From Desulfuromonas sp. DDH964 (lineage in GTDB: Bacteria > Desulfobacterota > Desulfuromonadia > Desulfuromonadales > DDH964), in the NCBI RefSeq assembly GCF_001611275.1, contig NZ_CP015080.1, positions 1,364,001-1,428,000 of the forward strand: DNA of 64,000 nucleotides, in the 5' to 3' direction. The number at the start of each line of letters is the position of its first letter. Within the stretch, counting starts at the first letter, position 1. The translations under genes were made by a program, and so were the position numbers. Shown in pieces: positions 44,126 to 54,084 of this stretch. Under the pieces are notes generated by a model that was given only the letters and a program-made list of their open reading frames with translations, did not search any database and was not told the origin of the DNA.

Positions 44126-45028
44126 TTATTCGATCGGCTGGGGTGCCGGCTGTTCCAACGGCACGAGGACAATCTGGATGCGGCGGTTTTGCGCACGTCC
44201 TGCTGCCGTTGCGTTGTCGGCGAGGGGGCGGAACGGGCCGAAGCCGCAGGCCGAAATGCGGTCGCCGGGGATTCCGACCTGCTCCTGGAGGAAGTGAACG
44301 ACGTTGGTCGCGCGGGCCGTGGAGAGCTCCCAGTTGCTGGGGAAGGTCTGCTGCAGCCGCGGACTGATCGGTATGTTGTCGGTATAGCCTTCGACCCGGA
44401 CTTCCTTGTCGACTTCTTTCTTGAGGATATCGCCGACCCGCTTGAGGACTGCCAGGCCGGCCTGCTTGACATCGGCCTTGCCGGAGTCGAAAAGAATGCT
44501 CTCGACCAGGTTGACGGTCAGTTTCCCCTGCAGTTCGGAGATCGTCACCTCGCCGCGGGCGATCTCGCTCTCCATCTTGCCGACCAGCTCGTCGTAGGTG
44601 TTCTTGATGTGGGCGATGCGGGCATCCCGGGCGATCTGTTCGGTCTCCAGCTGCGCGTTCAGGGTGCGGTTTGCGGTTTCGAGGCGGTCGATGGTCTGGC
44701 GCATTTCGGCCATGGCGGCCCCGGTCTGGGCACTGCGGTCGGAGAGGACCGTCTCGAGGCGCATAGTGTCATCCCGGGAACGCTGCAGGTCGGCGTCGAG
44801 GGCCGCCAGGCGGTTGTTGCAGGCCGCCAGCTCCTGCTGTTGCTCGGCGTTGGCCTCCCGCAGTCGCGCCGCCTCCTCGCCGAGCTGGCGATGGTCCTCG
44901 GTCAGCTGCTGAAGGGAGAGATCGAGCCGGTTTGCCTCGGCCACCTTCTCCTCGAATTTGCTCTTGCCGACGCAGCCGGCACTGGAAAGGGCGAGACAGC
45001 AGACGATGGCAAAGATGATCGGGCGCAC
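44126..45028 (-). CDS. OmpA-family outer-membrane lipoprotein with a long coiled coil
   Basis: 300 residues from a GTG start that has AGGAGG 6 bases upstream; longer frames lack such a site. A lipobox LSSAGC puts the lipidated Cys at residue 19. Next is a coiled-coil region (about 25-165, many Leu/Glu/Arg heptads). The C-terminal OmpA/MotB-like domain (about 175-290) holds [24 protein letters not shown] and [17 protein letters not shown], the peptidoglycan-binding signature. It likely links the outer membrane to the cell wall across the periplasm. The C-terminal tail is Pro-rich. Confidence 0.88.
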   Translation of the reverse strand: MRPIIFAIVCCLALSSAGCVGKSKFEEKVAEANRLDLSLQQLTEDHRQLGEEAARLREANAEQQQELAACNNRLAALDADLQRSRDDTMRLETVLSDRSAQTGAAMAEMRQTIDRLETANRTLNAQLETEQIARDARIAHIKNTYDELVGKMESEIARGEVTISELQGKLTVNLVESILFDSGKADVKQAGLAVLKRVGDILKKEVDKEVRVEGYTDNIPISPRLQQTFPSNWELSTARATNVVHFLQEQVGIPGDRISACGFGPFRPLADNATAAGRAQNRRIQIVLVPLEQPAPQPIE

Positions 45029-45082
45029 GCGCGGCCTCCTCGAAAGCGGGAGAGACGGAAACTGCGGAGAGGATGAACCGTC

Positions 45083-45110
45083 TTTGTAGCACATCCAGCA
45101 AAATTGTAAA
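45083..45110 (-). promoter_or_regulatory. Probable promoter of the OmpA lipoprotein gene
   Basis: On the minus strand TTTACA (45110-45105) and an extended -10 TG-C-TACAAA (hexamer 45088-45083) are separated by 16 bp. The start codon lies about 55 bases downstream. Confidence 0.5.
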
Positions 45111-45147
45111 GGGGTGATGGCCGCTCCGTCCCCGGCCGGCTTTTGTG

Positions 45148-45177
45148 TTGCGGATCGTGCCGCGAACGTGCTATTAA
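45148..45177 (+). promoter_or_regulatory. Possible nadC promoter
   Basis: An extended -10 (TG-C-TATTAA, hexamer 45172-45177) with a weak -35 TTGCGG (45148-45153) 18 bp upstream, about 35 bases before the nadC start. Confidence 0.4.
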
Positions 45178-45211
45178 AGAGGCGTTTTCAATATGTTAGA
45201 CGGAGAGCCCG

Positions 45212-46036
45212 ATGTTTGAAATCGAACGTATTATCCGCACCGCGCTGCAGGAGGATATCGGCCTGGGTGATGTGACCACCCGTGCCACGGTCGACCCGGG
45301 GACCCCGGGGCGTGCGGAACTGGTCGCCAAGGAAGATTTTGTCCTCTCCGGCATCGAGGTTGCTCGCCGGGTCTTTCAGCTCCTTGACGCCAACGTCGCC
45401 TGCGAAAATCTCAAGGTTGACGGCGAGCAGATTCGCAGCGGCGAGGTCTTGTGCTGGCTCAAGGGGGAGGCCGCCGTTCTGCTCCAGGGGGAGCGGGTCG
45501 CCCTCAACCTGTTGCAGCGGATGAGCGGCGTGGCGACGCAGACCGCAACTTTCGTCGCAGCGGTGGCCGGGACCGGGGCGGTGATTGTCGACACCCGCAA
45601 GACGACTCCGGGGTTGCGCGCCCTCGATAAATACTCGGTGCGCATGGGCGGCGGGCAAAACCACCGCACCTCCCTTTACGACGGCGTGCTGATCAAGGAG
45701 AATCACATCGCGGCTGCCGGAGGAATCACGATTGCGGTGGAACGGGCCCGGCAACGGGTTCCCCACACGCTGAAAATCGAGGTCGAAACCCGCAATCTCG
45801 AAGAAGTTGCCGAGGCGGTGGCGGCCGGGGCGGAGATTATCCTGCTCGACAATATGAGCCTCGAACAATTGCGCGAGGCGGTCGATTTCGTTGCCGGCCG
45901 GGCCCTTACCGAAGCCTCCGGCGGGGTCAACCTCGAGACGGTAAGGGCGATCGCCGAAACCGGGGTCAACCTGATCTCGGTCGGCGCCCTGACCCATTCC
46001 GCCCGCGCCGTCGATATCTCGATGCTCTTTCGCTGA
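45212..46036 (+). CDS. nadC: Nicotinate-nucleotide pyrophosphorylase (carboxylating)
   Basis: 274 residues. It converts quinolinate and PRPP to nicotinate mononucleotide in NAD synthesis. ALQEDIGLGDVTTRAT opens the family. VDTRKTTPGLRALDKYSVRMGGGQNHRTSLYD holds the phosphate- and quinolinate-binding residues, and DNMSLEQLREAV, ASGGVNLETVRAIAETGVNLISVGALTHS ends the barrel. GGAG precedes the ATG. birA follows after 14 bases and coaX after that, grouping cofactor genes. Confidence 0.96.
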   Translation: MFEIERIIRTALQEDIGLGDVTTRATVDPGTPGRAELVAKEDFVLSGIEVARRVFQLLDANVACENLKVDGEQIRSGEVLCWLKGEAAVLLQGERVALNLLQRMSGVATQTATFVAAVAGTGAVIVDTRKTTPGLRALDKYSVRMGGGQNHRTSLYDGVLIKENHIAAAGGITIAVERARQRVPHTLKIEVETRNLEEVAEAVAAGAEIILLDNMSLEQLREAVDFVAGRALTEASGGVNLETVRAIAETGVNLISVGALTHSARAVDISMLFR

Positions 46037-46050
46037 GAGCTGGAGCCTGC

Positions 46051-47040
46051 TTGGAACGACCCGCCCCCCGTGAAGCGATCCTTGACCTCTTTCACCACCG
46101 CGGCGACAGCTTTGTCTCCGGTGCCGAACTGAGCGCGCTGCTCGGCATTTCCCGCAGCGCCGTCTGGAAGCAGATCGGTGTGCTGCGCGAACTCGGCTAT
46201 CAGATCGAGGCGGTCCCCTCCCGCGGCTACCGACTGCTCACCACTCCCGATACCCTGATTGCCGCCGAAATCCAGGCCGGCCTCTCCACCCGGCTGATCG
46301 GCCGGGAGATCGTGTCGCTGGCACGAACCGACTCGACCAACCAGCGGGCCACGGAACTGGCCGAAGCGGGGGCGGTCGAAGGAACCGTGGTGATCGCCGA
46401 GGAACAGAGTCTCGGCAAGGGGCGGCTGGGCCGTCGCTGGGCCTCCCCGCCCGGGGTCAACCTCTACCTGTCGGTGCTGCTGCGGCCGCCGATTCTTCCC
46501 TGGGATGCCCCGCAACTGACCTTTCTCTCCGCTGTTGCGGTCGCCCGCGCTATCGCCGCGGAGCCGGGGATGGCGCCGGAGGTCAAGTGGCCCAACGATC
46601 TGCTGCTCGGAGGGCGCAAGGTCGCCGGCCTGCTCAACGAGATGCGGGCCGAGACCGAGGGGATTCACCATGTCGTGCTCGGCATCGGCGTCAACCTCAA
46701 CATGACGGCTGACCAGTTCCCGGCCGACCTGCGTTATCCCGCCACCTCGCTCTGCCTTGAGAGTGGCCGCCCGGTTTGCCGCAGCGCCTTTGCCCGCCGT
46801 CTGCTGGAGCACCTTGATCTCCTCTACACCGAATACCTCCAGTCCGGTTTCGAACCGGTGCGCAGCGCCTGGGAAGGCTTCTTCCGGCTGACCGGCTCTG
46901 CAGTCGAGGTCGATTGCCAGCAGCGGTTGGTCCGCGGCACGGTGCGGGGGATCGACAGTGATGGCGCCCTGCTGGTGGAGGATGACCGCGGCGGCTGCGA
47001 ACGGATTCTGGCCGGCGACGTGCGGCCCCTTGCGCTTTAA
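46051..47040 (+). CDS. birA: Biotin-protein ligase and biotin operon repressor
   Basis: 329 residues with a TTG start. An N-terminal winged helix (about 15-62, [27 protein letters not shown]) is followed by the ligase domain with [32 protein letters not shown] (biotin/ATP loop about 118-141), [22 protein letters not shown] and GIGVNLN. A C-terminal SH3-like part follows. It attaches biotin to carboxylases and represses biotin genes when charged. GGAG lies about 10 bases upstream of TTG. The DNA-binding half shows it is the bifunctional type. Confidence 0.93.
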   Translation: MERPAPREAILDLFHHRGDSFVSGAELSALLGISRSAVWKQIGVLRELGYQIEAVPSRGYRLLTTPDTLIAAEIQAGLSTRLIGREIVSLARTDSTNQRATELAEAGAVEGTVVIAEEQSLGKGRLGRRWASPPGVNLYLSVLLRPPILPWDAPQLTFLSAVAVARAIAAEPGMAPEVKWPNDLLLGGRKVAGLLNEMRAETEGIHHVVLGIGVNLNMTADQFPADLRYPATSLCLESGRPVCRSAFARRLLEHLDLLYTEYLQSGFEPVRSAWEGFFRLTGSAVEVDCQQRLVRGTVRGIDSDGALLVEDDRGGCERILAGDVRPLAL

Positions 47041-47071
47041 GGTCTGCAACCCGAACCTGATCGGACTTTCC

Positions 47072-47845
<774 letters not shown>

Positions 47846-48029
47846 CAGTCGTGGTGGCGGGTGGTAAGATCATCGCCAATTCATCGAAATAACTGGCATC
47901 CTTGCGAGACCACGGGGTGGTCGTAAGTCTGCCTGGAATTATTGATTTGACCGCGGCCCCCTCTTTCAATTTGGCTGCGAGCCGTCCCGTATCACCAGTT
48001 CCTCTTCCGATGGAATGAAAGGAGTGACC

Positions 48030-50108
48030 ATGGGCAAGTACGACACCAGTAAAATCCGGAACCTCGGGATCGTCGCGCACGGCGGCGCGGGCAAGACCTC
48101 GCTGGTCGAGGCGATGCTCTTCAACACCGGCATGACCGATCGTCTCGGCCGGGTCGATGACGGCACCTCGACCATGGATTTCGAGCCCGAAGAGATCAAG
48201 CGCCGCATTACCATCAGCTCCAGCCTGCACCACTGCGAATGGAAGGGGCACAGCCTCCACCTGGTCGATACCCCCGGCTACACCAACTTTCTGCACGATA
48301 CCCGCAACTGCCTGCGCGTCCTGGGCGGGGCGGTCCTGATCGTCTCCGCCATCTCCGGCGTCAAGGCCCAGACCCAGAAGATCTGGGAATGGTGCCAGGA
48401 GTTCGAGGTGCCGCGGATTGCTTTCGTCAACAAGATGGATCGGGAGCGGGCCGATTTCCTCAAGGCCGTCGATGACATGTCGAAAAGCCTCGGGACCCGC
48501 GCCGTGCTGGTCAACATGCCGATCGGCAGCGCCGAGGAGTTCCGCGGGATTATCGACCTGGTCTTCATGAAGGCGCGTTTTTTCGAGTTCGACGAGAAAG
48601 GAACCTTCCGCGAGGAGGAGATCCCGGCCGACCTCCTCGACGAAGCGCAGCGCTTGCGCAACCTGCTTGTCGAGGCCGCTGCGGAAGCGGATGACGAGCT
48701 GATGGAGAAGTACCTCGAAACCGAAACCCTCAGCACGGATGAGGTGCTCCGCGGTCTGCGCGAGGGGACCCTGACCGGCACCTTTACCCCGGTTCTCTGC
48801 GGCAGCGCCACCGCCAACATCGGGGTCCGCTCGCTCCTTGAATACATCGTGCACTGTCTCCCTTCCCCCCTCGACAAGGGGGTGCAGCTCGGCACCAATC
48901 CCAAGAGCGGTGAGATGGAAGAACGGCTGCCCGATGAGGCCGCCCCCTTCTCGGCGATGGTCTTCAAGACCATCAGCGATCCCTACACCGGCAAGCTCAC
49001 CCTGTTCCGGGTCTACTCCGGCACCCTCAAGTCCGACAGCTCGGTCTACAACCCCGGCAAGGAGGCGATGGAACGGATCGGGCAGATCTTCGAGCTGGAA
49101 GGGAAAAAGCAGAAACCGGTCGCCGAAGCGGTGGCCGGCGACATCGTCGCCGTCCCCAAGCTCAAGGTGACCGCCACCGGCGACACCCTCTGCGACGGCG
49201 CCAGGCCGATCCTGTTTGAAAGCCCCCTGCCGCTCAAACCGGTAATCTCCTTTGCCCTGCAGGCCAAGAGCAAGAACGACGAGGACAAGATCCACAATGC
49301 CCTGCAGCGCATGACCGAGGAAGACCCGACGATCCAGGTGCAGCGCGACGAGGAGACCAAGGAGCTGATCCTTTCCGGCATGGGGCAGGTCCACCTGGAA
49401 GTCGCGGTCGAAAAGATCAAGCGCAAATTCGGCGCCGAAGTCGAGCTGAAGGAACCGAAGGTCCCCTACCGGGAGACGATCAAGAAGACGATCGAACAGT
49501 CCTATCGGCACAAGAAACAGTCGGGGGGGCGCGGCCAGTTCGCCGATGTCACCATCAAGATCGAACCCCTGCCGCGCGGGAGCGGCTACGAGTTTGTCGA
49601 CAAGGTGGTGGGGGGCGTCGTGCCGCGCCAGTACATCCCCGCCGTCGACAAGGGGATCCAGGAGGCGATGCATCATGGTCACCTCGGCGGATTCCCGGTC
49701 GTCGATGTGCGGGCGACCCTCTTCGATGGCTCGCACCACTCGGTCGACTCGTCGGAGATGGCCTTCAAGATTGCCGGTTCGATGGGCTTCAAGCGGGCGA
49801 TGGAGCAGGCGAGTCCGGTTCTTCTCGAACCGCTGATGAACATGGAAATCACCGTGCCGGATGACTGCATCGGCGATGTGATTGGCGACATGAACTCGCG
49901 GCGCGGCAAGGTTCTTGGAGTCGAGCCCAAGGCGAACAGCCAGGTCATCGGCGTGCAGGTGCCGATGTCCGAGGTCCTCTCCTACGCGCCGGATCTGCGG
50001 TCGATGACCTCGGATCGTGGCCTGTTCACCATGGAGTTCTCCCACTACGAAGAGGTCCCGCCGCACCTGACGGTAAAGATTCTGGCGGAACGCAATAAAG
50101 AATCCTGA
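48030..50108 (+). CDS. EF-G-like translational GTPase (EF-G II type)
   Basis: 692 residues with the EF-G domain order. The G1 loop reads AHGGAGKTS (about 16-24) instead of AHIDAGKTT. G3 is DTPGY and G4 NKMD. Domain II, the III-V region (GMGQVHLEVAVEKIKRKFG, SGGRGQFADVTIKIEP) and the C-terminal DLRSMTSDRGLFTMEFSHYEEVP are present. The altered G1 and ISSSLHHCEWKGHSLHLVDTPGY place it with the EF-G II/EF-G-like lineage, which usually occurs beside a canonical EF-G and has a less certain role in translocation or recycling. AAGGAG precedes the ATG at 48030. Confidence 0.88.
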   Translation: MGKYDTSKIRNLGIVAHGGAGKTSLVEAMLFNTGMTDRLGRVDDGTSTMDFEPEEIKRRITISSSLHHCEWKGHSLHLVDTPGYTNFLHDTRNCLRVLGGAVLIVSAISGVKAQTQKIWEWCQEFEVPRIAFVNKMDRERADFLKAVDDMSKSLGTRAVLVNMPIGSAEEFRGIIDLVFMKARFFEFDEKGTFREEEIPADLLDEAQRLRNLLVEAAAEADDELMEKYLETETLSTDEVLRGLREGTLTGTFTPVLCGSATANIGVRSLLEYIVHCLPSPLDKGVQLGTNPKSGEMEERLPDEAAPFSAMVFKTISDPYTGKLTLFRVYSGTLKSDSSVYNPGKEAMERIGQIFELEGKKQKPVAEAVAGDIVAVPKLKVTATGDTLCDGARPILFESPLPLKPVISFALQAKSKNDEDKIHNALQRMTEEDPTIQVQRDEETKELILSGMGQVHLEVAVEKIKRKFGAEVELKEPKVPYRETIKKTIEQSYRHKKQSGGRGQFADVTIKIEPLPRGSGYEFVDKVVGGVVPRQYIPAVDKGIQEAMHHGHLGGFPVVDVRATLFDGSHHSVDSSEMAFKIAGSMGFKRAMEQASPVLLEPLMNMEITVPDDCIGDVIGDMNSRRGKVLGVEPKANSQVIGVQVPMSEVLSYAPDLRSMTSDRGLFTMEFSHYEEVPPHLTVKILAERNKES

Positions 50109-50140
50109 TTTCCCATTTCTTTTCAAGGAGGGTCCGAACG

Positions 50141-51076
50141 ATGGCGGATAAAGACGATTTTACTTTCGAGGAGGAGGAGACATTCCTGGAGCCGGAGGCC
50201 CCGCTGCCGGCGGAGCCAACCGAGGAACCTCCCCTCCAGTGGGAGAGCGAACCCGAGCCGCCCCCGGCCAAGTCGAATTCCCTGCGGCGCATCCTGTTGC
50301 TGCTGCTGTTGCTGATCGTGCTGGCCGGGGCCGCCTTCTACTTCCTCGGCGGCGTTCCCGAACCGGAGCCCAGGCCAGCGGTGGTCGCCAAGAAGCAGAC
50401 GGTCACGGTGCCGGCCCCGCCGGCTGCCCCCCGGGACCCGGCGCCGGTCGCCGCGCAGGCACCGGCCAAGGCAGAACCGGCCGCCCAGCCGGCCGCCAAG
50501 CCGGAACCGGCTGCGACGGCAAAGGTGGAGACGGCGCCGGTCGCCAAACCTGCCGCCCCGGCCCCGGCGAAGGAAGCGCCCCCCGCGGCGCCGGTCGTGG
50601 CCCCGGTGGCACAGGCGGCGCCAGCGGGGGAGTACACCCTCCGCTCCGGCGCTTACCTGCTCCAATCGTCGATCGCCAGTGCCGAAAAGGTCGTGCGTAA
50701 ACTCGGCTACGAACCGGTCTGGACTCCGATCGAACGGGAAGTGGCCATGACCCGCCTCAAGGTCGGCAGTTACGCTCCGGCGGAAGCTGCGGCCAAGGTT
50801 GCCGAGCTGGCCAGCGTGGCGCCTGACGCCTTTATCCTGACTCGCGATGGCCAGGCCACCGTCTATGCCGGCTCCTACCTGATCCTCGACAAGGGGCGGC
50901 GCTTTGCCGACCAGCTCTACCGCCAGGGGATTCGCGTCGAAGAGGAACCGGCCATGGTGCGCGAGACCCTGCAACAACTCAGCTTCGGTGATTTTGCCGA
51001 TCGCCAGGCCGCGGATGCGGCCCTGGCCAGGGCGAAGGCTGCGGGCCTTGCCGCGACCGTGAGTAAACGTCCCTAG
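50141..51076 (+). CDS. Membrane-anchored SPOR-like protein with a Pro/Ala-rich spacer
   Basis: 311 residues. An acidic cytoplasmic start (1-45, Glu/Pro-rich) precedes one membrane helix (about 49-68), then a low-complexity Ala/Pro/Lys spacer (about 75-165) that could cross the periplasm. The C-terminus (about 168-311) has two SPOR-like beta-alpha units (YTLRSGAYLLQSSIASAEKVVRKLGY and TVYAGSYLILDKGRRFADQLYRQGI), with a third partial repeat near the end. SPOR domains bind denuded peptidoglycan at division sites, so a cell-envelope role is plausible. AAGGAGG lies upstream of the ATG. It precedes an uncharacterised gene by 11 bases. Confidence 0.7.
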   Translation: MADKDDFTFEEEETFLEPEAPLPAEPTEEPPLQWESEPEPPPAKSNSLRRILLLLLLLIVLAGAAFYFLGGVPEPEPRPAVVAKKQTVTVPAPPAAPRDPAPVAAQAPAKAEPAAQPAAKPEPAATAKVETAPVAKPAAPAPAKEAPPAAPVVAPVAQAAPAGEYTLRSGAYLLQSSIASAEKVVRKLGYEPVWTPIEREVAMTRLKVGSYAPAEAAAKVAELASVAPDAFILTRDGQATVYAGSYLILDKGRRFADQLYRQGIRVEEEPAMVRETLQQLSFGDFADRQAADAALARAKAAGLAATVSKRP

Positions 51077-51087
51077 ACAGAGGGTTC

Positions 51088-52143
51088 ATGAGTAACGACA
51101 GCAAAACCGTCCGGCTCAAGGTCTCGCCCGATGTGGCCCGGATTGTTGGCAAGGAAGCGCCCCGGGAGGTGCGCCTGATGGCCTCCCGGGGCGCCTTGCC
51201 GCTCTCCGGCAAGGACCTGGTGACGGTCCTGTTTTTCCTCTGCCATGGCGGGGATGAAGAGATCCGCTCCCGCGCGCTGACCACCTTCCGTGAATTGCCG
51301 GCCTCGGTCCTCGGCCCGACCCTGCGCGACCCCTCCGTGCACCCCCAGCTCCTCGACTTCGTGGCCCGGCAGCGTCTCACCGAGCTTGCGGTGATGGAAC
51401 CGCTGTTGACCAATCCGGCCATTGCCGATGCGACCCTGGTCTATGTGGCCGGCCACAGTGAGGGGGGCGTGCTGTCCCTGGTCGCCCATAACGACCAGCG
51501 CCTGGCGGCGGCGCCGGCTGTCGTTGCCGCGCTGCTCGCCAACCCGAAGTCCGACCGTGCCCTCAAGTTCCGCCTCGGCTGGCAGGAAGAGGCTCCCGCC
51601 GCAGTGGCGGGGGAACTCGCAGATGCGGAGACCGACCTCGACGCGGAGGGACCCGATGCGCTCCCGGACGATGGGGAAGAGCCCGGCGAAGGGGACGGCG
51701 AGATCGAAGAAGAGGAGATGAATCTCTCCAAGTACCAGCAGGCCATGGAACTGGGGGTCTCGGAGAAGATCAAGATCGCGATGTCCGGGGACAAGGAGTG
51801 GCGAAGTATTTTCCTTAAAGATTCCAATAAGCTTGTTTCTGCCGCGGTGATGAAGAATCCGCGGATCACGGACGGTGAAGTCCTCGCCGTCGCCAAGAAC
51901 AAGAGCGCCAATGAGGAGCTGATCCGCCTGATCACCCTGAACAAGGACTGGGTCAAGCATTACGAAATCAAAAAAGCCCTGGTCCTGCATCCGAAGACTC
52001 CCCTCCCGAAGGCATTGCGCTACATGAACGTATTGACCGACAAGGACCTCAAAAATCTCTCCACCAGCCGCGGGGTCTCCCAGGTGTTGACCAACAATGC
52101 CCGCCGCATGCTCCTTGCCAAACAGAAGAAGCAGGGCGGATGA
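51088..52143 (+). CDS. Uncharacterised protein with HEAT-like helical repeats
   Basis: 351 residues, soluble. The N-terminal part (about 1-170) reads as short paired helices (for example PRE.VRLMASRGALPL, LLDFVARQRLTELAVMEPLLTNPAIAD, SLVAHNDQRLAAAPAVVAALLANP) like a leucine-rich-variant or HEAT array. A strongly acidic linker (about 176-208, Asp/Glu-rich) separates a C-terminal part with similar repeats (SKYQQAMELGVSEKIKIA, MKNPRITDGEVLAVAKNKSANEELI). The end is basic (LLAKQKKQGG). It starts 11 bases after the SPOR-like gene and its stop overlaps the MOSC start by ATGA. I know of no assigned function; a scaffold role is only a guess. Confidence 0.65.
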   Translation: MSNDSKTVRLKVSPDVARIVGKEAPREVRLMASRGALPLSGKDLVTVLFFLCHGGDEEIRSRALTTFRELPASVLGPTLRDPSVHPQLLDFVARQRLTELAVMEPLLTNPAIADATLVYVAGHSEGGVLSLVAHNDQRLAAAPAVVAALLANPKSDRALKFRLGWQEEAPAAVAGELADAETDLDAEGPDALPDDGEEPGEGDGEIEEEEMNLSKYQQAMELGVSEKIKIAMSGDKEWRSIFLKDSNKLVSAAVMKNPRITDGEVLAVAKNKSANEELIRLITLNKDWVKHYEIKKALVLHPKTPLPKALRYMNVLTDKDLKNLSTSRGVSQVLTNNARRMLLAKQKKQGG

Positions 52144-52607
52144 GCGCGCCGGAAACCCTCGGCCAGGGTTTGGTGGTGGCGGTCTGTACCAGCCCCGGCA
52201 AGGGGGAACGGAAACAGGATGTCGGCCAGGGTGAGCTGGTGGCCGGGTTCGGCCTGGCCGGCGACGGGCACGGCGGCGACTGGCATCGCCAGGTGAGTCT
52301 CCTCGCCCTGGAGAGTATTGCCAAGATGCAGGCCGCCGGTCTCGACGTTGGTCCGGGCGATTTCGCCGAGAACCTCACCACCCAGGGGCTCGACCTCTGT
52401 CACCTGCCGATCGGTTCCCGCCTCCGGGTCGGCAAGAGCGCCCTGCTCGAAATCACCCAGATCGGCAAGATCTGTCACGAACGCTGTGCCATCTTCTACC
52501 AGGCCGGAGATTGTGTCATGCCCAAGGAGGGGATTTTTGCCGTCGTCATCCATGGCGGCCCGGTCGCCAGCGGCGACCCGATCGAAGTGGTGGCGGTCCC
52601 CGCATGA
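52140..52607 (+). CDS. MOSC-domain protein
   Basis: 155 residues, a stand-alone MOSC domain. Typical stretches are GLAGDGHGGDWHRQVSLLALES and, with the candidate metal-sulfur-carrying Cys, GKICHERCAIFYQAGDCVMPKEGIFAVVIHGG. MOSC proteins transfer sulfur or bind molybdopterin. The ATG overlaps the stop of the preceding gene, and its TGA overlaps the mogA ATG. The partnership with mogA strongly suggests a role in molybdenum cofactor handling. Confidence 0.88.
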   Translation: MSAPETLGQGLVVAVCTSPGKGERKQDVGQGELVAGFGLAGDGHGGDWHRQVSLLALESIAKMQAAGLDVGPGDFAENLTTQGLDLCHLPIGSRLRVGKSALLEITQIGKICHERCAIFYQAGDCVMPKEGIFAVVIHGGPVASGDPIEVVAVPA

Positions 52608-53143
52608 ACTCGGCAAAGTTCCGCATCGGTATTCTCACCCTGTCGGACAAGGGGGCACGCGGTGAGCGCACCGATGCAAGTGGTGCGCTGCTCCGGGAGC
52701 TGGTTGCCGACCTTGGCGCGGTCGTCCGTTATCAGGTCCTTCCCGACGAGAGCGCCGCAATCCGCGAGACCCTGGCGGCCTGGGCCGATACGGAGCAGCT
52801 GGCGCTGATCCTGACCACCGGGGGCACCGGGCTCTCCCCCCGGGACGTGACCCCGGAAGCGACCCTGCAGGTGGTCGATCGCCTCGTCCCCGGGCTGGCC
52901 GAGGCGATGCGCGCGGCGAGCCTGGCCAAAACGCCCCATGCCATGCTCGCGCGCGGGGTGGCCGGAATGCGCGGCCGCACCCTGATCGTCAACCTGCCGG
53001 GAAGTCCCAAGGCGGTGCGCGAGAATTTAACGGTTATTCTGCCGGCGCTTCCCCATGCGCTGGCCAAATTGCAGGGGGACCCCTCCGATTGCGCACAAGG
53101 GGAAGTCCCCCCGGCCCAGGAGTCCCCGCCATGCCCCCAATAA
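52604..53143 (+). CDS. mogA: Molybdopterin adenylyltransferase, MogA/MoaB type
   Basis: 179 residues. It activates molybdopterin by adenylation before metal insertion. RIGILTLSDKGARGERTDASG and the MPT-binding loop LILTTGGTGLSPRDVTPEAT are diagnostic; LIVNLPGSPKAVRENL closes the domain. The C-terminal 15 residues are an untypical Pro/Cys-rich tail (SDCAQGEVPPAQESPPCPQ) lying over the start of the next gene. The ATG overlaps the MOSC stop codon. Confidence 0.92.
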   Translation: MNSAKFRIGILTLSDKGARGERTDASGALLRELVADLGAVVRYQVLPDESAAIRETLAAWADTEQLALILTTGGTGLSPRDVTPEATLQVVDRLVPGLAEAMRAASLAKTPHAMLARGVAGMRGRTLIVNLPGSPKAVRENLTVILPALPHALAKLQGDPSDCAQGEVPPAQESPPCPQ

Positions 53144-53847
53144 AGATTCTGCTGGCCGACGATGTCGAACTCTTCCTCGAGCTGGAAAAGACCTTTTTCC
53201 GCCGCGAGGGCGTCACGCTGTTGATCGCCCGTAACGGCCAGGAGGCGGTTGACCTGGTGCGTGCCGAGCGCCCAACCCTGGTTTTCATGGATCTCTACAT
53301 GCCGCAACTGGATGGTGACGAGGCCTGTCGTCAGATCAAGGCCGATCCCGAGCTGGCCTCCACCCCGGTGGTGATGGTGACCCACGGCGGGCGCGAGGAG
53401 GACCTGGAGCGCTGCCGCCAGGCGGGATGCGACGAGATCGTGCTGAAGCCGATCAACCGCCACCAGTTCATGGAAACCGCCCGCCGTTTTCTGGCGATTG
53501 CCGCGCGCATGGCGCCGCGGGTCGATGCCCGGCTCCGAGTCCGGTTTGGCAGTTCTCCGGACGACCTGCTCGAACATTTCACTATCAATATCAGTAGCGG
53601 CGGCCTCTTCCTGGAGACGACCCGCCCCTTTGCGGAAAATGCCCCCCTGTTCCTGGAATTCGGCCTCCCCGGCCTGGATGAACCATTCCACTGCAGGGCC
53701 CGGGTCGCCTGGGTAAATGCGGCAACGGAGCCCTGCAAGCCACAGCTCCCCGCTGGCGTCGGCGTGCAGTTTCTCGATTTGCCCCTCGAAAAGATGCAGC
53801 AGATCCGCGAATTCATCCAGACCCGGGAGCTGACCCCCTCCTGGTAG
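53131..53847 (+). CDS. Response regulator with receiver and PilZ domains
   Basis: 238 residues. The receiver (1-120) has LLADDVELF, phospho-acceptor in LVFMDLYMPQLDGDEA (Asp near 53) and VLKPINRHQF. A C-terminal PilZ domain (about 128-232) carries DARLRVRFG and NISSGGLFLETT, the c-di-GMP-type motif (the usual RxxxR is altered to RLRVR). It links a two-component phosphate signal to c-di-GMP sensing, often to control motility or adhesion. The ATG at 53131 has AGGAG about 8 bases upstream and overlaps mogA by 13 bases. Confidence 0.87.
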   Translation: MPPIKILLADDVELFLELEKTFFRREGVTLLIARNGQEAVDLVRAERPTLVFMDLYMPQLDGDEACRQIKADPELASTPVVMVTHGGREEDLERCRQAGCDEIVLKPINRHQFMETARRFLAIAARMAPRVDARLRVRFGSSPDDLLEHFTINISSGGLFLETTRPFAENAPLFLEFGLPGLDEPFHCRARVAWVNAATEPCKPQLPAGVGVQFLDLPLEKMQQIREFIQTRELTPSW

Positions 53848-53879
53848 TTTAGTCCTCCTGCCCAGATTTCCTTCCCCCG

Positions 53880-53904
53880 GCCCACGCCCTGCGTGGGCTT
53901 TTTG
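53880..53904 (+). terminator. Intrinsic terminator after the REC-PilZ gene
   Basis: An 8-bp perfect stem GCCCACGC/GCGTGGGC with a 3-base loop (53880-53898), followed by TTTTTG. It closes the long plus-strand run. Confidence 0.85.
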
Positions 53905-54084
53905 TATTTTGTCGGCCACTCCTTTCTTCGCGATAATTGACCTGCATCAAATCTCTGCTAAAGAAGTGTTGGTAAGGTCCGATGAAAAAAATGTCATGAT
54001 CTTCGTCGGCCTGCCATCCCTCCGACGAAGTTTCCCTTCCACCGGCTGCTACGGTGCGGCCGAAACCCTGTCGAGGAGGCAAAG

